A model generated the notes under the pieces. That model did not search any database and was not told where the DNA came from. It was given only the letters and a program-made list of their open reading frames with translations. DNA of 64,000 bases. It comes from Haliclona indistincta (lineage: Eukaryota; Porifera; Demospongiae; Haplosclerida; Chalinidae). Positions 54,501 through 64,000 of the stretch are shown piece by piece. The translations under genes were made by a program, and so were the position numbers. Numbering within the stretch: the first letter of the stretch is position 1; each line of letters starts with the position of its first letter. The DNA lies in contig OZ024786.1 in assembly GCA_964017065.1 (NCBI GenBank), positions 10,235,047 through 10,299,046 on the forward strand, written 5' to 3'.

Positions 54501-57481
54501 TAATTTCCATAATGCGAATGGTGGGAAAATATGACTCCATTAAGGGCAGAGATTCAACGGGGTCAAAGGTCACAAAATTAACTCTTTCCTTGCTTGGCTC
54601 GATTCGGGCTCACTCCAAATCCACCTGAATGTAAGAGCTCGATGTGGCTCCTCTCCAAGACCTTTCTGGGACAGAGATCATCCTCTGAAAACCAGGTGAG
54701 TGCCGACTCCAATAGAGGCTTGTAGCACACCCATGCACCTGCACCTACAATGCTTGGTCGAATGCTTGTAGCTGAGTAAACGTGTAGATGGGTAGTTTCA
54801 GTAATGTTATCTCCAAAGCATCTTTGGTATCCAAGTGCTCTTCATTGTATGCTAATGCTTTACTGTGTTGAGTCTCAAGTATCACTGATCCCACTAAACT
54901 ACTATCATCATGTTTCATTGTTTGACGCGTCCACGATGACTATAATATGTAGCAATAATACTTTATTACTGACAATTAATTTTAGTCCTCACACCTTTCC
55001 GGTTACTGATGATACAACGCTATTAAAGTGGGAGTTTATGTCGTATTGTAGTGAGATCATGAGATGGCCCAGGAACGTCCTGCTTTCAGCATTTGTAGGG
55101 CATCAGGGTGCTCGGAAATTTATACTTTGGCACAGGGGGTTCCAGTACTAAAAGTTTCAGACCCGAAGCCAAAAAGAGGGTGGGTGCATGGGTAAAGACC
55201 ATTTTGGAAAAAAGTCCATTTATTGAAAAAATAGTACAGGTTATTTCAAGTGTTTTTTTTCCTTCAAAAAGAAAGGACTTGGTGCTTCTCTATTTGTCCG
55301 TTCCATGTTCGGGTCAAACCACTCTACACACCGAGACGTAAGCCCGCTGAATCTGTGTTAATTTTTTTCATTGGGAACCCTATCTTTGTGTTCTGCTGTG
55401 TGCAGTCACTGAGGGCTGTTGTTTTAAAACCACAGCCACAGTAACAGCGCCTTTTCTGCTGCTGCACTTTCATAGCCATCGATTCATCGTTCGCGCGATC
55501 GATGCATGAATATTAAGTACGTAGTATTGCGTGAATATAATTAAAACCATGAATAATCAATCGCCGATTATGAATATCATTATAATGATGCAAAATGACG
55601 TAGTGGGTGGTGGGTAATGGGTGCAAACTGAAAAATCGGCTTCGGGTCCGTAATTTCCGACGCTGGAACCCCCCGCTTTGGTATAGAATATGGTCTAAAC
55701 TGTGCTGTTTGCTTGGACACCACCAGGTTTTTGTATTAGAGGCACTGTACAGATGTACTAATCAGCATAATGCTCACATGTGTAAGTATTCAATCCTGTA
55801 TTAATATCATGAGGCTTCAAATAAGCAATATATTAAACATGTTATGTTGCCAATAGGTTGATACTGTGCACTTAAGTCCCCTATTGTTTTTATTTCTTGT
55901 TAACATTTTCTCTTGATATCTATGCATTGTATTAAATTATTTCTCATAGTAAAAAGTCTAAAACAAAAATTGACAAGAAATGATGAACAATCGGTAGTAT
56001 AAATACTGATATCATCAAAATAAATGAAATTCAGATTCTATTTTTTTAAATCTCTGTATTTTCCATTTTCCACCTCACAGCACACAGCGCTTTATGATCG
56101 TAAATACCATCATTAAAAATTGCAGATTAGTATCAATGAAAGTCATTTTGGTGCATCACTAACCATGAGCAGTAGAGCTAGTAGCTGATACTGAAGTGTC
56201 AGTTGTTGCTATAGTAGATGTTAGCTGTGTAGCTGATGCAGTTGAACAATCTTGTACATCTAAAGGATTAGTCTAATAATATCAACTGTGTATGATCATA
56301 AATTGTATCACTAGTACATGCACATAACAAACATGTGTCAAATACAACAAGGGTGTAATCTAGCCGCTGTGTTCATGCTGCTGTTCATGCTGATAAAGTT
56401 GAAAGTAGTAGTTTGAATGTGAATTTTGAAAAAAGTACGTAACATAACGTAAAGAGTGATTCGTGCCTGTTTAAAATAGTTAACCCTCTATTGTTGACAC
56501 AGTTCAAGAAGTAGTAAACCACTGTATCATGTATGATGCCTGACTAAAGGGTTCGGTAAGGTAGGCTAACATGTTACTGTACGTAACTACACAATACCAT
56601 GCATGACGATGAGCTGTAGGCAAAGTATAAAGGCTTTACTCAAGTCCTGACTGTCCCTATACGCCGTCACTACATAGTTAAACCTACAAGTATAACGGCA
56701 GTCATCCGTAGATAGGTTCAGAGCAGCCATCAGGTTAGTTTTTAACCAATCAAATCACACAATGTATCGAAGCAGTCATTTCGTTCATACAGCGCACCTG
56801 ATTCAGAACCAATTCAAGGGTTTTGTGGGCCGTTTCTAACTATGTTTGGGTTTATAGGCTCCAGTAGTTTACTGGAAATCGTGCTTAGCCTACTGGATTA
56901 GGGTTCCAAACCATCTGAATGAAGTGAATGCTACCACCATTAGAACCTGGACAGTCACAGCCTCATCAGACAAACCCTCTAAAGCATATTATGTGCTAGC
57001 TGGCTAACTACTGTAACTCTTCACACATTGTAAACACAAGTGCATTGTTGTGGTGCTATCAATCATGCAAGTGAGATTATACATGTTGTGTTGTAGTACC
57101 TGAGCGAGCTAGAGGGCAACCAACAGCTGTAGCTAGCTGCTGAGCTACAGCAGGCTCGTCACACATCACGACAGCATCAATCAACATGACCCACAGGTTG
57201 CCGGTAGTGCTGCTGCCTCGAACCCATCTCCGGATCAGCTCTTGCAGCTTGTCGACTGAGGTCCTGCAATCAGCATCGATGATTGGGACAGTGGTTGCCA
57301 TCTTCAAACCACCGGCAAGAGACCGCCATTTGTCCGCGGGGAAACGAGCTTTGTGCAGCTCGAAAACTACTGAGTCGACGTTGAAACCTAAACACAATGA
57401 TCAAAGACATAGTTATTAACAAATATGATAGCGGTTTACGAGCTCTTTACCTTGTACTGTGGAGAGAGAAGCTTGAGACAT
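48550..57481 (-). CDS. alpha1: Death / unknown module / tandem SH2 protein, intact
   Basis: Twelve exons (57451-57481, 57100-57387, 56164-56259, 53632-53724, 50751-51427, 50645-50699, 50563-50589, 50233-50485, 50008-50184, 49912-49957, 48998-49188, 48550-48748) sum to 2133 nt, giving 710 aa with all phases consistent. Death domain about 12-102; linkers DVQDCS (107-138) and GQQECTSPV (139-169); unknown module 170-395, with a helical first half (FREDFEDIQNRFAQLF, CCSILKGVA) and a beta-rich second half (IYVHIMVVRGGSVRVICCAP, VTYLRVGDTIVVD); SH2a about 458-560 with FLVREIKG; SH2b about 600-705 with FLVRATD. The SH2a exon uses a shifted acceptor because the usual CACAG is CATG; this costs one Ala. 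The intron 51428-53631 contains a Harbinger-like MITE and hairpin elements, and 53725-56163 a long inverted-repeat element. Function by domain logic only: phosphotyrosine-reading Death adaptor. Confidence 0.78.
49255..49700. repeat. Array-intron repeat in alpha1
   Basis: It lies in the SH2a-SH2b intron. From GTCTAACGAACACATTCCCG to TACTGCGCACGGGTAACAA. It is a good uninterrupted reference copy. Confidence 0.75.
51765..52001 (-). pseudogene. Basic N-terminal fragment, possibly transposon-derived
   Basis: From an ATG at 52001 the frame reads MEDKENLPQSAEPEAKRAKL, then SLSLAKDRFSFSVDDRDLEE, and stops at 51771. It recalls N-termini of Crypton/ZMYM-like proteins common in sponges, but no recombinase core follows. 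Its 3' end runs into a hairpin (51765-51843; GGACCTAACGGCGCCCAGTA arms). Confidence 0.3.
52108..52535. mobile_element. Hairpin-rich TIR element
   Basis: Outer ends ATAACACGGGTA and TACCCGTGTTAT; inner palindromes around CCTCGGGCTTCGCCCTCGG (about 52407) and GCCCTCGGGCGCTACGCGCC (about 52485). The cores match the style of those at 720 and 44890. Confidence 0.6.
53008..53508. mobile_element. PIF/Harbinger-like MITE
   Basis: Ends CAGCGCGTTACACTTG and the complement of CAGCCCGTTTACACTTGAGC are flanked by TTA (53005-53007 and 53509-53511). Subterminal GGAACGGTTCTG units recur in both orientations. A TTA target suggests PIF/Harbinger. Confidence 0.75.
53826..55673. mobile_element. 1.85-kb element with long inverted arms
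   Basis: Ends GGGTTCCAGC and GCTGGAACCCC; arms of more than 200 bp (53840-54060 and 55430-55660, for example CATCATTATAATGATAT and complement). A second inverted pair lies at about 54285-54315 and 55210-55245. The adjacent 55677-55745 matches 61745-61806. Open frames inside are not recognisable. Confidence 0.65.
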
Positions 57482-59330
57482 GGCTTGGTACCCTCGCTTG
57501 GTACATGTAAACAAGTTGATAATCACTTAATAACTATCCCCGCCCACAAAAGTACGGTCTTTGCACTACGGATCTGCGGTGCAACATTCACATATCAGTG
57601 AACCTATTTTTCTTGACTCTTATCTCTTCAGTGATCTTCCTGCCCTCGTTCAGTAGATCTAGCAATGAGCTAGGTCTGTATTCTCCATCAATAATGTAAG
57701 TGAGCTGTTTTTAAGTTGCATGCACAGAAACATTCAAGCAACATTTAAACATTCAAGCAACATTCAAACATTCATCAACATAGCAAAATTCCTCTCCTTC
57801 ATCCCCAATCTCCATCGCTCATCTGGTTCACTCTGTCCTTCATCATTCTTTCCATCTAGGCACTGCTACCTCGAGTGGATCGATTCCCATGAGCAGAGTT
57901 GTGTCTTTTCCTCCTCTTTCTCACTCACAAGGATCACTTGGTTGTGTAGAGATTACAAGTGACTAGTGATACTCACTTCATTCATGTGTTGATATCTTGA
58001 TACCCCTCTCATTACATGTATAAGGAGCCTCCTCCTCAGTCCTGACACAACAGATTATTTAAAGTGATCAACTCATATATCATCTCATAACAGCTGCTTG
58101 TTTGATAATGATACACAGTAACTAGTAAATGTAGATTTTGTTTTGTTAGAGCCTCTTCTGGTCTTGAGTATACCAGCTGGCTCAGAATAGGAAAAACATT
58201 GCATGAGACAGGATTTGTATAACCTCTTTCTATGCTTGAAATGTGTCACAATAGTTTGATTTGCTACAATGTATAGTTACCAGTTTCACTCACTGTACAT
58301 TGTGCATGTGTGTTTTATGATATAATGTGATTATCTTGTTCCTTGTAGAGCTAGTTCATGACATAATAATGTGACTATCAAGAATTCGGATTGACAACCA
58401 GTTTAACTGAAATTGATGAAACTTCACCATGTGACTATAGCTACCATGGCACTCAAGGTGTGGTGCTTATCTGCTTACCTGGTGATAGACAGGTGAGTGT
58501 GTGTGTCTTCAGTTTGTTGCTGCCTACTTACCGCCTCCTTCACCATACCAGACTCCACCCTCTCTTCTGCACCTCGTTTAGCTATTCAACAGCCTCTTCT
58601 CTTCCATCTGCTGGTGGTGCTACCCTGAGTGGATCGATTCCCATGAGAAGGGTCATGCATTCTCACTCACAAGGATCGCTTGATTGAGAAGAGATTATAC
58701 TAAAGTGAGTGATTCACATGTGTTCACACATGTCCTTCATCATCTTTATCTTTTTCTCATATAACTATAGAACTAATCCTTTCCAATAACTCAAAAATTT
58801 AAGTACCTTGCTGGAGAAAAAGTTATTAAGAACGTCAAAAAGGAACAAAATATTATTTCTTTGAGGTGAAACGAGTATGAAAAGACAAAAATTATTCATT
58901 GTTGGATTACCATACATGAACAAGCAAATCAATGGAATGTCTTAAATTACCCATTGTTTTTTGGAGTGATGAATCTAATTGAGTTTTTACATCATCTGTA
59001 TTGAATCGAAATGAAATGTTAATGAGTATAATGAGGTCAGTATCCTGATTGTGCTCAAGAGAACGTATAAGACTGTTCCCTCCAACGACCACACTCTGGA
59101 TCCACTCTCTTACTGCCTCTTCTGACTGCAATGACGGAGAAAAAGACAATAGTTTAAATTTTTCGGTGTTATTCTTCCTACACACTCTCCGATCTTATTC
59201 AAAGTTTCATCTGGATGTGTCAAAGTGTTGTTGGAGATAAGAGCTCTGGCAATGTAAGCAATCCCAGTGTCTGTGTATTCATTCAACTGCACTATCAGGG
59301 TTTCTACAGACTCTAAAACACTTGTTGGAC
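56164..59330. repeat. Segmental duplication block B
   Basis: Collinear with 20163-23690: alpha 5' exons, upstream region, plus-strand exon-like frame and NLR fragment. The duplication is probably the event that made two alpha genes. Confidence 0.8.
58391..58492 (+). other. Possible plus-strand exon upstream of alpha1
   Basis: SLTEIDETSPCDYSYHGTQG frame followed by a GTGAGT donor; partner of 22489-22592. Product unknown. Confidence 0.35.
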
Positions 59331-60096
59331 AGAATGTCTCAGCACGCTTGGTCCAGTCACCATGAGGATAAAAAGCAATAGCACTGACAACCCATTGGAC
59401 TCAGAGAAACTAACTTGTGAACTTAGAGTACGATCCATTTTTCAAATAGATTGATCCTGTATTTGTGATTCGAAAATGAAGTACGGAAATGCTAAAAGGC
59501 AATGTTTTGATTTTTCTTTATAATCAAGGTGAAATCCAGTGATGAGGTTTCTCACTCTCTCATTGGTGAGCCCGGTCAGACCAGAATAGAATTGGAGTTA
59601 ATAGAAACTTGAGATTGTCATTCAAGAGATCAGATTTTCAAATTGTTTACGTACAATGCTCAGCTGGTTCTAGTCGAGAGATATAGTAGGCAGCAAGGAG
59701 ATCTTGGACGGCTAGATGGATAAAGTTGCAAGTGACTAGGACACTATGAAGCAGACCTATAATGCAAAGAGTGATGTTACTTCCTTCTGTGTAAAAACAA
59801 TCTTGTTCATCTTCAAGGACTCTATTGGATTGACGAGTTTCCAGGTCACAGACAACTATGCATGCATATAGTATAAGCTCCTGAAACAGCTCACATCGAA
59901 TGATATATAGGTAAGGTTTGGTCATGATTAAGGTATAATATGCTTGTGGGTGTTCATTTGTTTTTTCGTACGTGGGTGGGGCTCGTATACCGACGTTGGG
60001 GGTTTCAGCAGGTTTGTAGCATCTGATTAAATTGCCGACTACAAAGCAGTACATGCACAACAGTCTAACGAATCTATGATGAGCTTGCAACCACAA
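58907..60096 (-). pseudogene. NLR-type gene fragment B
   Basis: Order on the minus strand: 59647-59950 reads FIHLAVQDLLAAYYISRLEP, the end of the helical domain that follows NACHT in NLRs; 59110-59292 has an LRR start NEYTDTGIAYIARALISNNT and then a deletion; 58907-59185 reads SEEAVREWIQSVVVGGNSLI and SLEHNQDTDLIILINISFRF, a C-terminal tail. NACHT itself and most LRRs are absent. The 5' side abuts beta-type upstream sequence at about 59930, so the locus is a mosaic. NLRs are intracellular sensors; this copy cannot be functional as read. Confidence 0.6.
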
Positions 60097-60314
60097 AGAA
60101 TTATTCTATACCTTTGGATCAAACACATGTTCATGTTGTGTACAGCTAAGTACATGTAAATTTGTAATCAAGAGACTTGCAATGCAGATATTCCCATACC
60201 ACTGCAACCAACACTGATGTTAACAATGAATTTAATATCAGAAATAAAATGAATTAACAGGTATTCTTGTGCACTGTCAATCATGATTATACTACTGTGC
60301 ATGCATTTGTTCCC

Positions 60315-60576
60315 AGCACTGGTACGATGTTTAGAGAGACTCCGCCTTCATACAATTCTCATGGCACAATGCTCCACGGCGACAGTATATAGTCAACCTT
60401 GATGCTGATGTTGAGATCACTGTGAGCAGTGGAGAGACTAAAGTTATCAGACAAGGAGAGGTGTTCTTTGTAGAGGACACACATGGTAAACTGCATGTGT
60501 ACATAGTTGATTGTGACACTGTAATGTTGTTTCAGGGCAAGACAGGTGTTTTTGATTTTAGTCTTGTCTCCACTTG
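60315..60576 (+). pseudogene. Cupin final exon, frameshifted copy
   Basis: Retains CACTGGTACGATGTTTAGAG and the VNLDADVEITVSSG region. One T is missing in the run CATACAATTCTC against CATATAATTTCTC, which shifts the frame. The possible 50-nt intron is present. It faces the 3' end of gamma. Confidence 0.55.
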
Positions 60577-61007
60577 ATGTGCTAGCTAGTGTTAGTTTCG
60601 AAAAAACACTGCACTGTTGCAGAGCAACTCACTGTCACTGAGTGCACATAGTGAAGAGCATATAGAAGCCAAAGAACTTGCATGGTACTATCAAGAAGTC
60701 ATCGAGGCCTATACCCGTCGAAGAAGCACGGTAACTAACTGTAAACGGCAAAATCTTGGTGCTAAATAATATAGTATCATCGAAAATGTCTTCATGGTCC
60801 AATAAGGAGGTAATGCGTTGATTATGCCCTGTGTTTAGTCTCACAACATACCCTAGCAGCAGTAGACAGCAGATTCCTGTGTCAAACGACAGCCATATTT
60901 GGATTTCGCCATTGTATTGTGAAAATACAGAGTTGCACGCTCCCTTGATCACTTCGTGGTCCTAGTGACTTTGTTACTAGATATTACAGGGCTGGTTAAT
61001 ACATTTA

Positions 61008-61066
61008 TTATTCTTCATCTGTATCGTCCATTGCAGGTAAAGGACACTTCTCAAGGTCAGTAGGTG
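61008..61066 (-). other. Possible alternative acidic last exon of gamma
   Basis: PTDLEKCPLPAMDDTDEE frame, stop and overlapping AATAAA. Confidence 0.35.
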
Positions 61067-61201
61067 CTAGAATGAGACACTCACTGTTCATTACTGTACC
61101 AGATAATTACAAAGTACCATCTACTTAGAACAATGAACAATGTCATTTTGTTTGAAATAAATTTTTTTACCAAAATGTGACAAATGGAAAAAAGAAGCAC
61201 A

Positions 61202-61400
61202 TTATTTATAATACTTTGATGAGTGCACTGGATATTGCAAACGTGCTAGTACTTCATGATCACCAATTGGTATACGAACTGTAGTAGTGAGACGATGAAT
61301 CACAAAGGTGTTGATAGAGTCATATCTTAGTCTTGATCTTTCAAAATGTAACCAATCACCATCTCTATAAACACACAGACTGATCACCTTCCTCTTTACC
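61202..61400 (-). CDS. gamma: last SH2 exon, rest lost at gap
   Basis: The exon after a CTTTAG acceptor encodes the C-terminal half of SH2b (KVISLCVYRDGDWLHFER, GDHEVLARLQYPVHSSKYYK) and a stop. Upstream there is a piggyBac-like MITE, then the N gap, then an alpha-type first exon at 62128-62148. The middle of the gene is missing, probably collapsed in assembly. Confidence 0.6.
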
Positions 61401-61457
61401 CTAAAGAACAAGAAACAACTAACACACACACAGTGATGATAATGTATAGTGTATAAA

Positions 61458-62054
61458 CCCTTTAAGGCCTATAGCGGCTTTAGGTGTCATAATTGACTCC
61501 ACCTACTCTAGACGTCATAAAAAGTGCAAAAAGTGCTCTAGAAAGGTCAAATCAAGTTTAATTGCAAAAGATGACTTTACCTGAAAAAACCCAGTGTTTT
61601 TCGGCGCCCTCCCCACTAAAACGTACAGCATGGGGGAATTTTAAAGGAGGTGTCCCTTGTTAACCTGGGATTCGAAGGGACGAAGCCCCCCCCCGACACT
61701 TTTGGCATTTTTAAGGCTTCAGGATGCCCGGAAATGCATACTTGGGCATAGAATATGGTCTAAACTATGCTGTTTGCTCACCTGGACACCACCAGGTTTT
61801 TGTATCAGTCACCAGGGCTAAACGAAGACCAAAATTGGCTGAAAAATGATGAGGTTGCAGCACTTAAGCGGCTTCAGTTCCAAAGTGGGAGTGGCCAACT
61901 CAGAGTTTAGTACATGGTCGTAAACTCTGACATGCCAGGAAAAAACAGTGCTAGTTTGGAACAGCTAGCGTACTGCATGTTATAGAAATCGCAAGACAAA
62001 CTGTCAGTTCAGAGCAAGCCAAATTTTCGTCAACAAAATTCAGTCACTAAAGAG
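61458..62054. mobile_element. piggyBac-like MITE in SH2b intron of gamma
   Basis: Starts CCCTTTAAGGCC and ends CTAAAGAG before TTAA (62055-62058). The paralogous site reads GTATTAATGTCAATTC, giving TTAA as the target; the left TTAA has lost one T. It shares 61740-61806 with 55677-55745. Confidence 0.65.
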
Positions 62055-62104
62055 TTAATGTTAATTCAAACACTGACGACATTTTGACTAATTGAAATGA
62101 TTAT

Positions 62105-62127
62105 NNNNNNNNNNNNNNNNNNNNNNN
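62105..62127. other. Assembly gap
   Basis: A run of 23 N. Array geometry predicts several kilobases of missing gamma sequence here. Confidence 0.99.
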
Positions 62128-62148
62128 GGAGAGAGAAACCCTAGCCAT
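62128..62148 (-). CDS. gamma: first exon, cut by gap
   Basis: ATG at 62148 reads MARVSLS, aligned with MSQASLS of the alpha genes. The upstream sequence (CCCATAAAAGTAC) matches alpha upstream regions. Confidence 0.5.
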
Positions 62149-62215
62149 GGCTTCATAAACAAGTAAACATGTTAATAATCATTTAATAACTAGCCCTGCC
62201 CATAAAAGTACACTC

Positions 62216-63310
62216 TGCATATGCGCACGTGATTTTTAGGCTGTTAGTAGGCGCACGTGATTTTTGAATACGTTCCATTCGTCGTGAGGCGTGGCTCAAT
62301 GGCGCTAGCATGCATACAGCACCCGAACTCATCCGTGGATTCTTTCTAAAATTGTATTGCATAGAGCTTGATTGTGGTCTTACTTAAAGATATGATCTTA
62401 GAACACTGGTTAAGCTATTTGTATAGTGCACTGCACACCAGTTTCTGTGCTCTGTATGTCGTGAAACATAGGAAGAAGTAACACAGCTCCAGTAGACAGT
62501 ACACTTGTGCTGAATTCAGGAATCTGATGTGAAACAGCTTACATTTTAGCAACTTTCTTAGTTCTAGCTCTGACCAGGTCTCGTCAGCTGTATATTGTGT
62601 TTTGCAGGTAGCAATGGAGCTGTCTCTTCACTCGTCATTTTTAACGCTAAAAATTTGCTTTGGGACGTCTGTAGCAGACTTGTCAATAAGCTGATTGCTT
62701 GCACGAACAATAAATGTAGTGTTTTCCACTGTTGAGAATCATCACTACTTTCTCGCCCATAGTGGCTCAGGGACCCATGGGCTGGATCGGGCAGATCGCA
62801 TATTCGTAATCTTCTTTGCAAGAGCTATCGATTGATACTAAATTTGTTAAATTTCGTCCAGAGAAGCGTGCAAAACGTAGCTACTAGGATTTCCCATACA
62901 GGCTTTGTATTGGAGCGCCATTTTTTTAATTCAAGTTATAAAGCCTGGATACATACAATAGCAAAAAATGCTAACACTATAGGTATGCACCCCAAATAAC
63001 AAATAATTACACTAAAATAATAAGTATACAGTAACACACAGCACAAAAATTAAGGTTTGGTACTTTTTTTAAAAGACCAAAAGCTAGATAAGAAACAACA
63101 TCATAACTTAAACTGTTCCAAAGTTTAGTTGAAGAGGGAAAGAAAGAAGCGGAGAATTGACTAGTTTTAGACGGATAACTGGCGATACTCAGGGAATGGA
63201 GTGATCTAGTTGAATATAATGGATTAGAATCGAAACGTATGGGAGCATCGGGGAAATCTAAAAGGGAATAACCGCAAGTCACATGGCTGTTTAATGCTTC
63301 CAACCTCCTC
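62216..63310. mobile_element. Longer relative of the 9-bp-TSD MITE
   Basis: 62216-62490 matches 24985-25235 and the right end GCTTCCAACCTCCTCTG matches the right end there. The left terminal repeat is missing. The extra 800 bp includes the retrotransposon-like fragment below. It interrupts alpha-type upstream sequence, which resumes at 63311. Confidence 0.6.
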
Positions 63311-63315
63311 TGATC
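63007..63315 (-). pseudogene. LINE reverse-transcriptase C-terminal fragment
   Basis: The frame reads DQRRLEALNSHVTCGYSLLD and SASFFPSSTKLWNSLSYDVV. The FFPSxxxLWNSL string is usual at the C-terminus of non-LTR retrotransposon ORF2 proteins. Only the last 100 residues or so are present, as in 5'-truncated copies. Confidence 0.5.
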
Positions 63316-63511
63316 TGCATGTGCACTGCGGTGCAACATCCACACACCAGTGAATCTATTGTTCTCAACTCGGACCTCTTCATTGATCTTCCTGCCCTCG
63401 TTCAGTAGATCTAGCGATGAGCTAGGTCTGTATTCTCCATCAATAATGTATATGTGAGCTGTTTTTAAGCTGCATGCACAAAACTATCGCACTGAGCTGA
63501 TCTATACTACT

Positions 63512-64000
63512 ACAAGTAATAAAAACATTTTAACCAAAATGGAAGAGATTTAGGGTTGGTACATTTATCGAAAAAGTATGGAAACAAGATTTGAAATGAA
63601 AAGGATTGTAACAATAGCAGTGTAATGCTACCTCCCTATTAAATTAACCACAACTATCGAAAGCAGTTAATTTAGGGAGGTAGCATTACACTGCTATTGT
63701 TACAATCCTTTTCATTTCAAATCTTGTTTCCATACTTTTTCGATAAATGTACCAACCCTAAATCTCTTCCATTTTGGTTAAAATGTTTTTATTACTTGTT
63801 TCTTTTCTTTTTTCTATTAATGACTTAGTTGGCACTTATGCTAATACAGTGTATACATAAGTAATAATTGTAATAATAGTAAGTTCCGGCAGCAGACTGC
63901 ACTCGGTTCAGTGACTCTGCACTGCATGCAACATTAGCTAATCTTAAGACAGCATTCTTACAAGCCTGAACAGACAAATCCAGTGTAACAGTGAAGATAT
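63512..64000. mobile_element. Composite foldback element, copy 3, cut by window end
   Basis: Palindrome 63512-63800 in the same orientation as copy 2, followed by flank matching 33376-33580 (AGCATTCTTACAAGCCTGAA). It continues past the right edge. Confidence 0.85.

Noticed and set aside
57186..57419. Plus-strand frame opposite the alpha Death exon (also at 21228)
   Set aside because: Antisense shadow of a well-supported Death domain.
1..64000. tRNA or rRNA genes
   Set aside because: No cloverleaf with box A and box B or conserved rRNA segment was recognised by eye; a tRNAscan run would be decisive.

Overview
The window looks like one contig piece from a demosponge, most likely Amphimedon queenslandica. 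This is an inference from the AT-rich sequence, many introns of about 50 nt, death-domain and NLR-type immune genes in local tandem families, and dense DNA-transposon remains; no database was searched. A 23-base N gap lies at 62105-62127.

The core is a tandem array of minus-strand genes of one family. I reconstructed exons by hand from GT/AG borders and from alignment among the copies. Each gene encodes an N-terminal Death domain, one or two Ser/Thr-rich linker exons starting QQDCS or DVQDCS, a conserved module of about 225 residues that I do not recognise, a short linker, and two SH2 domains. Two Death-domain types share this C-terminal part. Type alpha starts MSQASLSTVQG; type beta starts MSDN. 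From left to right: beta3 (1-2179, runs off the left edge), alpha2 (5309-21535, intact, 701 aa), beta2 (24323-36795, one 4-nt frameshift and a lost SH2 arginine), beta1 (41599-46326, one 1-nt frameshift), alpha1 (48550-57481, intact, 710 aa), and gamma (61202-62148, alpha-like, mostly lost at the gap). A decayed SH2 remnant lies at 39635-40015.

Plus-strand cupin gene pieces lie between the array genes. They diverge from beta 5' ends and converge on the 3' ends of the neighbouring gene. A start plus second exon is at 23802-24002, and final exons are at 4.4, 40.6, 47.3 and 60.3 kb. Upstream of the alpha genes, duplicated blocks (20.2-23.7 and 56.2-59.3 kb) hold fragments of an NLR-like gene with LRR and NACHT-associated helical sequence.

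The introns and spacers are packed with mobile DNA, much of it with readable target-site duplications. It includes a 6.2-kb TIR transposon carrying a multi-exon gene of unrecognised type (8560-14752), a 3.8-kb CACTA-like element (31465-35242), hAT, PIF/Harbinger-like, pogo/Tigger-like, piggyBac-like and 9-bp-TSD MITEs, three copies of a long palindromic foldback repeat, and an intronic repeat seen at least seven times. Because the array copies are so similar, empty paralogous sites confirm several insertions.

The likely biology is that a Death domain (homotypic assembly) and two SH2 domains (phosphotyrosine reading) on one polypeptide would link tyrosine-kinase signalling to death-fold signalling. 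That function is inferred from the domain families only.
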